Shown here: positions 13,301-25,300 of the stretch, one piece after another
Layout of the letters: each line of letters begins with the position of its first letter
Position numbering within the stretch: position 1 is the stretch's first letter
From: Xestospongia muta
Taxonomy: Eukaryota; Porifera; Demospongiae; Haplosclerida; Petrosiidae
Assembly: GCA_963693285.1 (NCBI GenBank)
Contig: OY848917.1
Location: 33,305,245 to 33,369,244 of the forward strand
Direction of reading: 5' to 3'
Length of the DNA stretch: 64,000 nucleotides
Position numbers and translations under genes: made by a program
Notes under the pieces: generated by a model
What the model saw: only the letters and a program-made list of their open reading frames with translations
The model's database searches: none
Told to the model about the DNA's origin: nothing

Positions 13301-16300
13301 TATTTCTTGTCAGATAAGGGTTTATAACATTGTAGTAATTATAAAAGATATTTAAAAGCTCTATTGATCTATGATTACAGTACTTGCTGAGTAATGACAC
13401 TACATAGATATCATCTTTTGTTTATTTCCTATTTGATCAAAGTAGCACCAATAAACTCTGTTGTATCACATAACTTAAAATTAATACATGATATGTCACT
13501 GACTTTGTCGGGAACATCCACTTGAACACCATGGTCTAGAAGTACTTGTACTACTTTATCATGACCATTGTAACATGCTATGTACAATGGAGTCTTGTCA
13601 TCCTAAACAATGTAAAATATTATTGTCACATACTAACACAAACTATATCGAAAAACCATTACTAAGTGATACTAGAGAACGTTCATCCTCTAGCTGTTAG
13701 GGAAAGTTTTACTTGATGTTATCAACATGATAGATATAATGAAAATGTAGGGATGTACTAATATTATGACAAAATGCTACTATTGTTACTTCGTAATCTA
13801 CCAGAAATTAGTACTTAGATTGATCTCTTTGTATTCCCAGAGATAATAAGCTACAATTTAGTCCACAGTATCAAACATTTATAATAAATGAATATTCACT
13901 AATTATCATTGACAAATGTACAAGTAATCAAAAACACTTTGAAAGAAAGAAAAATGTCAATGATGTACATATCACAATGTTAAAGGAAAGTAACAAGATA
14001 GTAATAAATAATTATGCATACTCCAAAATCATATAAAAGTCCCTACATAAGTAGCTGACCAGTTTATATTTTTTATTATTGTTGTGTAAGCAGGAAAAAG
14101 AAATAAAATTATTATAAAGTCTCAGTTATAAACAATATAGATTGAAGGACCTAGCTACTTATCATGAGAATTTTGTATGAATTTGTGTGGACATATTCAT
14201 TTCCAGCTGTTTTTCTTTCTTATTGATATAGTACTTAATACAGATCAAAGCAGATAGTAATGTTTATCTGAACAGTGAACATATGAGGTGGAATCCACTG
14301 TAAGTGTGGATGGTCTCATAACAATAAACATCTTAGTTTTCTAGTCAAGTACGGACATCGTGTCAAAACTGAGCAAATAATTAGATGAACCCCACATAAG
14401 TGTATGTAATGAGACTAAATGTCTTTTGAAAATGCACTAAATTCTATCATCTTTAAAGTTATAGGCAAATATGTCAGAGATAAATGGTATATACAGACTG
14501 ATTTAAAGGCATCAATAACTATTATTAAAGATTAGTTGAACTAGTGGAATATTGTAGTGTGTTGTTAAGTATATTATGTTCAGGCAGGTAGTAACTATAG
14601 TGTGACCAGTAGTAAACTAGACTAGTGGCTATATCATGGGGTCAGTTTGTTTCATTTGGTTTATTTAAACTCAATATATATTTGTGTACTAGTAGAGTAC
14701 AACAGTTCTCATATTGACATGTACTGTATCTTGTTTACTTATTTCAAGACAGTTAAATTAAGTTTTGACATATCTCAAAGCTTAACACAATAAGGACAAA
14801 TTAAAACTATAGCAAATTATAAAAAATCAAAATTATTGAGGAAAGATTGTATTTTTTGGAAGACAAGGGTTAATAATTAGATTAAACCAACACCTTCCAT
14901 CTTTTAATGTCAGGTCAAAGTGGTCTGACATTAATTAAGGAAATATAATAACTATTTTACATCAGACAACTTACATTCTTTGCTATATCAGTACTAGCAT
15001 TAGCCTTTAGTAATAGTTGCACAATTTCAATGTAGCCTTTCTCTGATGCAATATAGAGAGGAGTCCTGCCTTTCTATATATATATATAGATAGATATAAA
15101 CATCATTTGAGGAATATCAAATTAACTAGTGACTCTAATAATGTGTATGTTACATCTAAATACATTAACAATAAAGGAAGAAAATATATTATATATTGTG
15201 TAACTTATGTCAAAGATAACTAGTTTGTAAATGTACAAGTACATTTCCTGTGTGACTAAAGTAGCTTCATCAATTTCTGTTTTGTTACATAACTTAACAT
15301 GAATACATGATATGTCACTGACCTCATCTTGAACATCTACTTGAACACCATGGTCTAGTAATGCTTGTACTACTTTATCATGACCATTGGTGCATGCTTT
15401 GTACAATGGAGTCTGGCCAAACTGAGCAAGACATAATATTAATATCATATACTAGTACAAACTAAAAATGTATAAAATAAACTAATTATGTACTTAATTA
15501 CATTTTTAGATCAATGCAAAGTTCACAAACAAACTTGGATGGATTCTGCTATTAATTTTTTAGACTTGTTAAATGATAATAGCTATACATCAAGGATATT
15601 CTTTTAAATAACTAAAGCATACAAGTGTATGTCTTAAACAGAGGATATCTCCCTTAACAGATCCTTTATAATATATACTTTAAATCTTCACTCAAAGAAA
15701 TAGCTTCCATTGAATCATGATTAATAGGTGTGTCAAAATTTGATGTAAATTAAACCATTCATGATCATTAAAGCTTTAAAAAGCTAAAGAAATTATTTAT
15801 AGGTAATCTTGTTATAAAGTAACTCAGAAACGCTGAAATGTGATAGAAAAACAACAGTTAAAGTTCATATTTGTTGTCAGATAAGGCTTAATAAGTAAGA
15901 GTTTAGAGTTATCCTAATGCCTGACATCTATTTGACTCAGAGAACTTTTAAATCAAGGAAGGCTTAAAAAAGATGTTAATACTGAACTGAAAAAATGAAT
16001 ATAATTCATTACAAGGTTATATGTTATATTGATATTCCACAATTCAGGTCATAGCTGAACAACATGACAATACGTGCACATCATTTTTGTTAATTTCCTG
16101 TGTTACTAAAGTAGCTTCATCAATTTCTGTTTTGTTACATAACTTAACATGAATACATGATATGTCACTGACCTCGGCTAGAATATCCACTTGAACACCA
16201 TGGTCTAGTAATGCTTGTACAACTTTATCATGACCATTGGTGCATGCATTGTACAATGGAGTCTTGCCAAACTGAGTAAGACATAATATTAATGTCATAT

Positions 16301-19300
16301 ATTAGTACAAACTACAATGTAAATAATAAACTAATTATGTACTTAATTACATTTTTAGATTAATGCAAAGTTCACAACAAACTTGGATGGATTCTGCTAA
16401 TAATTTTTTAGACTTGTTAAATGATAATAGCTATACATCAAGGATATTCTTTTAAATAACTGAAGCATACAAGTGTATGTCTTAAACAGAGGATATCTCC
16501 CTTAACAGATCCTTTATAATATATACTTTAAATCTTCACTCAAAGAAATAGCTTCCATTGAATCATGATTAATAGGTGTGTCAAACTTTGATGCTACTAA
16601 ACCATTCATAATCATTAAAGCTTTAAAAAGCTAAAGAAATTATTCATAGGTAATCTTGTTATAAAGTAACTCAGAAAGGCTGAAATGTGACAGAAAAAAC
16701 AACAGTTAGAGTTCATATTTCTTGTCAGATAAGGCTTAATAAGTAAGGGTTTAGAGTTATCCGAATGCTTGACATCTATTTGACTGAGAGAATCTTTAAA
16801 TCAAGGAAGGCTCAAAAAAGATGTTAATACTGAACTGACAAAAATGAATATAATTCATTACAAGGTTATAAGTTATATTGATATTCCACAATTCAGGTCT
16901 TAGCTGAACAACATGACAATACATGTACATCGTTTTTGTTAATTTCCTGTGTTACTAAAGTAGCTTCATCAACTTCTGTTTTGTTACATAACTTAACATG
17001 AATACATGATATGTCACTGACCTTGTCTGGAATATCCACTTGAACACCATGGTCTAGTAATGCTTGTACTACTTTATCATGACCATTGGTGCATGCTGTG
17101 TACAATGGAGTCTGGCCAATCTGAATAAAATATAATATTAATGTCATATATTATTAGTACAAACTACAATGTATATAATAAACTAATTATATACTTAATT
17201 ACATTTTTAGATTAATACAAAGTTCACAACAAACTTGGATGGATTCTGCTAATAATTTTTTAGACTTGTTAAATGATAATAGCTATACATCAAGGATATT
17301 CTTTTAAATAACTAAACCATACAAGTGTATGTCTTAAACAGAGGATATTTCCCTTAACAGATCCTTTATAATATATACTTTAAATCTTCACTCAAAAAAA
17401 TAGCTTCATTGAAATAGGTGTGTCAAACTTTGATATTACTAAACCATTAATAATTATTAAAGCTTTAAAAAGCTAAAGAAATTATTCATAGGTAATCTTG
17501 TTATAAAGTAACTCAGAAAGGCTGAAATGTGACAGAAAAAACAACAGTTAAAGTTCATATTTTTTGTCAGATAAGGGTTAATAAGTAAGGGTTTAGTGTT
17601 ATCCTAATGCCTGACATTATTTTATTTGACTCAGAGAATCTTTAAATCAAGGAAGGCTCAAGATAAATGTTAATACTGAACTGACAAAAATGAATATAAT
17701 TCATTACAAGGTTATATGTTATATTGATATTCCACAATCGAGGTCATAGCTGAACAACATGACAATACATGCACATTATTTTTGTTAATTTCCTGTGTTA
17801 CTAAAGTAGCTTCATCAATTTCTGTTTTGTTACATAACTTAACATGAATACATGATATGTCACTGACCTTGTCTGGAATATCCACTAGAACACCATGGTC
17901 TAGTAATGCTTGTACTACTTTATCATGACCATTGGCACATGCTAGGTACAATGGAGTCTGGCCAACCTGAATAAAATATAATATTAATGTCATATATTAG
18001 TACAAACTACAATGTATATAATAAACTAATTATATACTTAATTACATTTTTAGATTAATGCAAAGTTCAAAACAAACTTGGATGGATTCTGCTAATAATT
18101 TTTTAGACTTGTTAAATGATAATAGCTATACATCAAGGATATTCTTTTAAATAACTAAACCATACAAGTGTATGTCTTAAACAGAGGATATCTCCCTTAA
18201 CAGATCCTTTATAATATAAACTTTAAATCTTCACTCAAAGAAATAGCTTCATTGAAATAGGTGTGTCAAACTTTGATGCTAGTAAACCATTCATAATCAT
18301 TAAAGCTTTAAAAAGCTAAAGAAATTATTCATAGGTAATCTTGTTATAAAGTAACTCAGAAAGGCTGAAATGTGACAGAAAAAACAACAGTTAAAGTTCA
18401 TATTTGTTGTCAGATAAGGCTTAATAAGTAAGGGTTTAGAGTTATCCTAATCCTGACATTATATTATTTGACTCAGAGAATCTTTAAATCAAGGAAGGCT
18501 CAAGATAAATGTTAATACTGAAATGATAAAAATGAATATAATTCATTACAAGGGGTTATATGGTTATATGGTATATTGATATTCCACAATTGAGGTCATA
18601 GCTAAACAATATGACAATACATGCACATCATTTTTGTTAATTTCCTGTGTTACTAAAGTAGCTTCATCAATTTCTGTTTTGTTACATAACTTAACATGAA
18701 TACATGACATGTCACTGACCTCGGCTAGAATATCCACTTGAACACCATGGTCTAGTAATGCTTGTACTACTTTATCATGACCTTTGGCGCATGCTATGTG
18801 CAATGGAGTCTGGCCAAACTGAACAAGACATAATATTAATGTCATATATTAGTACAAACTAAAAATGCATAAAATAAACTAATTATGTACTTAATTACAT
18901 TTTTAGATCAATGCAAAGTTCACAAACAAACTTGGATGGATTCTGCTATTAATTTTTTAGACTTGTTAAATGATAATAGATATACATCAAGGATATTCTT
19001 TTAAATAACTAAAGCATACAAGTGTATGTCTTAAAAGAGGATGGATTTTGCTATTAATTTTTTAGACTTGTTAAATGATAATAGCTATACATCAAGGATA
19101 TTCTTTTAAATAACTAAAGCATACAAGTGTATGTCTTAAACAGAGGATATCTCCCTTAACAGATCCTTTATAATATATACTTTAAATCTTCACTCAAAGA
19201 AATAGCTTCCATTGAAACATGATTAATAGGTGTGTCAAAATTTGATGTTACTAAACGATTAATAATTATTAAAGCTTTAAAAAGCTAAAGAAATTATTCA

Positions 19301-22300
19301 TAGGTAATCTTGTTATAATGTAACTCAAAAAGGCTGAAATGTGACAGAAAAAACAACAGTTAATGTTCATATTTGCTGTCAGATAAGGCTTAATAAGTAA
19401 GGTTTAGAGTTATCCGAATGCCTGAGATCTATTTGACTCAGAGAACCTTTAAATCAAGGAAGGCTCAAAAAAGATGTTAATACTGAACTGATAAAAATGA
19501 ATATAATTCATTACAAGGTTATATGTTATATTGATATTCCACAATTGAGGTCATAGCTGAACAACATGACAATACATGCACATCATTTTTCTTAATTTCT
19601 TGTGTTACTAAAGTAGCTTCATCAATTTCTGTTTTGTTACATAACTTAACATGAATACATGATATGTCACTGACCTCGGCTAGAATATCCACTTGAACAC
19701 CATGGTCTAGTAATGTTTGTACTACTTTATCATGACCATTGGCGCATGCTATGTACAATGGAGTCTGGCCAAACTGAGCAAGACATAATATTAATGTCAT
19801 ATATTAGTACAAACTACAATGTATATAATTAACTAATTATGTACTTGATTACATTTTTAGATCAATGCAAAGTTCACAACAAACTTGGATGGATTCTGTC
19901 ATTAATTTTTTAGATTTGTTAAATGATAATAGCTATACATCAAGGATATTCTTTTAAATAGCTAAAGCATACAAGTATATGTCTTAAACAGAGGATATCT
20001 CCCTTAACAGATCCTTTATAATATAAACTTTAAATCTTCACTCAAAGAAATAGCTTCATTGAAATAGGTGTGTCAAACTTTGATGCTACTAAACCATTCA
20101 TGATCATTAAAGCTTTAAAAAGCTAAAGAAATTATTCATAGGTAATCTTGTTATAAAGTAACTCAGAAAGGCTGAAATTTGACAGAAAAAACAAAAGTTA
20201 AAGTTCATATTTCTTATCAGATAAGGCTTAATAAGTAAGAGTTTAGAGTTATTCGAATGCCTGACATCTATTTGACTCAGAGAACCTTTAAATCAAGGAA
20301 GGCTCAAGAGAAATGTTAATACTGAACTGACAAAAATGAATATAATTCATTACAAGGTTATATGTTATATTGATATTCCACAATCGAGGTCATAGCTGAA
20401 CAACATGACAATACATGCACATCATTTTTGTTAATTTCCTGTCTTACTAAAGTAGCTTCATCAATTTCTGTTTTGTTACATAACTTAACATGAATACATG
20501 ATATGTCACTGACCTCGCATATAAAATCTACTTGAACACCATGGTCTAGTAATGCTTGTACTACTTTATCATGACCATTGGCGCATGCTATGTACAATGG
20601 AGTCCGGCCAAACTGAGCAAAACATAATATTAATGACATATATTAGTACAAACTACAATGTATATAATAAACTAATTATGTACTTAATTACATTTTTAGA
20701 TCAATGCAAAGTTCACAACAAACTTGGATGGATTCTGTCATTAATTTTTTAGACTTGTTAAATGATAATAGCTATACATCAAGGATATTCTTTTAAATAA
20801 CTAAAGCATACAAGTATAAGTCTTTAACAGAGGATATCTCCCTTAACAGATCCTTTATAATATAAACTTTAAATCTTCACTCAAAGAAATAGCTTCATTG
20901 AAATAGGTGTGTCAAACTTTGATGCTACTAAACCATTCATAATCATTAAAGCTTTAAAAAGCTAAAGAAATTATTCATAGGTAATCTTGTTATAAAGTAA
21001 CTTAGAAAGGCTGAAAGGTGACAGAAAAAACAACAGTTAAAGTTATATTTGTTGTTAGATAAGGCTTAATAAGTAAGGGTTTAGAGTTATCCAAATGCCT
21101 GACATTATTTTATTTGACTCAGAGAATCTTTAAATCAAGGAAGGCTCAAGATAAATGTTAATACTGAACTGACAAAAATGAATATAATTCATTAGGGGTT
21201 ATATGTTATATTGATATTCCACAATCGAGGTCATAGCTGAACAACATGACAATAGATGCACATCATTTTTGTTAATTTCCTGTGTTACTAAAGTAGCTTC
21301 ATCAATTTCTGTTTTGTTACATAACTTAACATGAATACATGATATGTCACTGACCTTGTCTGGAATATCCACTTGAACACCATGGTCTAGTAATGCTTGT
21401 ACTACTTTATCATGACCATTGGCGCATGCTATGTACAATGGAGTCTGGCCAAACTGAGCAAGACATAATATTAATGTCATATATTAGTACAAACTACAAT
21501 GTATATAATTAACTAATTATGTACTTAATTACATTTTTAGATCAATACAAAGTTCACAACAAACTTGGATGAATTCTGCTATTAATTTTTTAGACTTCTT
21601 AAATGATAATAGCTATACATCAAGGATATTCTTTTAAATAACTAAACCATACAAGTGTATGTCTTAAACAGAGGATATTTCACTTAACAGATCCTTTATA
21701 TTATATACTATAAATCTTCACTCAAACAAATAGCTTCCATTGAATCATGATTAATTGGTCTGTCAAACTTTGATGTTACTAAACCATTCATAATCATTAA
21801 AGCTTTAAAAAGCTAAAGAAATTATTCATAGGTAATCTTGTTATAAAGTAACTCAGAGAGGCTGAAATGTGACAGAAGAAACAACAGTAAAAGTTTATAT
21901 TTGTTGTCAGATAAGGGTTAATAAGTAAGGGTTTAGAGTTATCCGAATGCCTGACATTATTTTATTTGACTCAGAGAATCCTTAAATCAAGGAAGGCTCA
22001 AAAAAGATGTTAATACTAAACTAACAAAAATGAATATAATTCATTACAAGGTTATATGGTATATTGATATTCCACAATTGAGGTCATAGCTGAACAACAT
22101 GACAATACATGCACATCATTTTTGTTAATTTCCTGTGTTACTAAAGCAGCTTCATCAATTTCTGTTTTGTTACATAACTTAACATGAATACATGATATGT
22201 CACTGACCTTGTATGGAATATCCACTTGAACACCATGGTCTAGTAATGCTTGTACTATTTTATCATGACCATTGGTGCATGCTTCGTGCAATGGAGTCTG

Positions 22301-25300
22301 GCCAAACTGAGCAAGACATAATATTAACGTCATATATTAGTACAAACTACAATGTATATAATAAACTAATTATGTACTTAATTACATTTTTAGATCAATG
22401 CAAAGTTCACAACAAGCTTGGATGGATTTTGCCATTAATTTTTTAGACTTGTTAAATGATAATAGCTATACATCAAGGATATTCTTTTAAATAACTAAAG
22501 CATACAAGTGTATGTCTTAAACAGAGGATATTTCCCTTAACAGATCCTTTATAATATATACTATAAATCTTCACTCAAAGAAATAGCTTCCATTGAATCA
22601 TGATTAATTGGTCTGTCAAACTTTGATGTTACTAAACCATTCATAATCATTAGAGCTTTAAAAAGCTAAAGAAATTATTCATAGGTAATCTTGTTATAAA
22701 GTAACTCAGAAAGGCTGAAATGTGACATAAAAAACAACAGTTAAAGTTTATATTTGTCGTCAGATAAGGCTTAATAAGTAAGGGTTTAGAGTTATCCAAA
22801 TGCCTGACATCTATTTGACTCAGAGAATCTTTAAATCAACGAAGGCTCAAAAAGGATGTTAATACTGAACTGACAAAAATGAATATAATTCATTACAAGG
22901 TTATATGTTATATTGATATTCCACAATTCAGGTCATAGCTGAACAACATGACAATACATGCACATCATGTTTGTTAATTTCCTGTCTTACTAAAGTAGCT
23001 TCATCAATTTCTGTTTTGTTACGTAACTTAACATGAATACATCATATGTCACTGACCTTGTCTGGAATATCCACTTGAACACCATGGTCTAGTAATGCTT
23101 GTACAACTTTATCATGACCTTTGGCGCATGCTTTGTACAATGGAGTCTGGCCAAACTGAGTAAGACATAATATTAATGTCATATATTAGTACAAACTACA
23201 ATGTATATAATAAACTAATTATGTACTTAATTACATTTTTAGATCAATGCAAAGTTCACAACAAACTTGGATGGATTCTGCCATTAATTGTTTGGACTTG
23301 TTAAATGATAATAGCTATACATCAAGGATATTCTTTTAAATAACTAAAGCATACAAGTGTATGTCTTAAAGAGAGGATATCTCTTTTAACAGATCCTTTA
23401 TAATATAAACTTTAAATCTTCACTCAAAGAAATAGCTTTCATTGAAATAGGTGTGTCAAACTTTGATGCTACTAAACCATTACTATTATCATTGAGGTTG
23501 AGGTTACAATAACAAAAAATCCATGAAAGGAAGAAAGATAATTAAATGTTTTCTTAAGAACACGTAGTACTGTCCTATCTATATACACTAATTGATAGTG
23601 AAGATTAAATATGTAATCAAAAGGGAAACTGGCAATTGTTAAAATTAATAAAAATGCTAAAATTAGTCATAAAGCAGTTATATGTGTATTGTGTTATTAT
23701 AAAGTAAACATAGTGATTAGGACATATAAATTACTGCACAAACCAAAGGTAAATGTATGTAATGATATAAATATTTATGGCATATTTATTTCCATGTTAT
23801 TTGTGGATATCTGCTCAACTACAAAATTAAAATATACTACCATGTTAAATACACCCCTTTAAGTAAAATTTAGTGTCACTAATATTTCAATTTTAGCAAT
23901 TCTTGAGATTTGTGATAGTGACAAAACAATAGCATAATCTGTAGATCTTTATATTCAAGTCTCTAAGTTGCTATTCATCAAAATCAATGAAAATTATCAG
24001 TCTCAGTAGTAGTCTGTGAATAATGTGTGATTTCTCATTTGAAAAATTAATGTTTATAGAAATGTATTAACTGATTTCTGTTCTTGTATTCAATTGTATA
24101 TTAATGTTAAATCTACATTTATACCTATTGGTTGGTTTGTAGGGTAATTACATTAACCAACCTGACCTAAAATTGCTCAAAAGATTTTTTAATAACAATG
24201 GATTTTCAAGAACTTGAAAATTTCAACACTTTAATTATTGTACATTTATTACTACACATAATGACATCACCTGTGTAGTTTATAATGACTTAGCTATAGT
24301 CATGTGACTTACAACTATTAACCAGTTTAATTATTTATTTAATGTGGTATAATGAAGGACAATTATAACATAGGTGTCTTTTATAATTATAAAAAAATTC
24401 AAAGAAAGGTAACTGATAGTTCATTGTAATTTAATAATTTCATTTTGTTTTCTTTAATTTAAATAAAACAAACTATTAATTATTGATAATAGTGCTTTAT
24501 TAAGAAAATGTAACCTAACATTCACAGTCATCTGATTAAAATTAAGATATTTGATTGGCTATAAGTCACATGACTATAACTAATGTCTGTACATATTAAC
24601 TTTGAGCTTGTATATTGCATTTTAATATATATGTGTCCTGATGTCCATACTTTAATATATAACATTATCTTATAAATATTCACCTCCTTTTGGTTATTAG
24701 GGTCTGCACCAATACCAAGTAAATAACTGATGACATTATTATGTCCATAATAAGCAGCATTATGTAACATGGTGTCACCCAACTAAATAAAAGACAGAAA
24801 AAATATCATACAATATAATCATACTGTATTAAACCTATACATGCTACATGAATCTTTTATATAATATTATTTGTATATATCAGGTTAATATAACACAGTC
24901 AATGTAAAATGTAGATTAGTTTATCAGATCATTTACGACATCATTTATACTTAGAGCAATACATATATATATATATAAGTGCATGTATATTTTATACTTT
25001 GCTGATATCTTTCACTTCAAATGAACATCTAGATCTAGCTTACATTAAAAAAATTGTATATAGTAAGTACAGACAGACTACATTAGACATACCCATTATT
25101 ATAATGATTTAAGTAAGAAAAAAGTCTGTTGTTCAAAAATGAAGGTGTGTCTGCATTTCAGAGGGTGCAATTCTGTTGCAGTCAATGGAAGGTCAGTCTA
25201 TGCATATCAAAGTAATTGTCCATTGGTATCCACTATTGTGACATCCATTATTGGAGATTCCACTATATTTCCTTCCATGTATAATATACTACCAAAGTAT

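Larger units (their letters stand above)
11870..23490 (-). repeat. Tandem array of exon-plus-intron units (about 750-955 bp, mostly 849 bp)
   Basis: Exon-to-exon spacings are 849, 853, 841, 839, 955, 852, 846, 849 and 850 bp from 23057 to 15323, then about 750 bp between the older units at 13504, 12757 and 11992. Both exon and intron repeat, with introns almost identical over their length. The array is interrupted at 13.6-15.3 kb by unrelated sequence and a different ankyrin exon. Confidence 0.9.

Noticed and set aside
12795..22446. Plus-strand open frames at 12795, 20552 and 22213
   Set aside because: They lie antisense over the ankyrin exons and their flanks, and repeat only because the array repeats.
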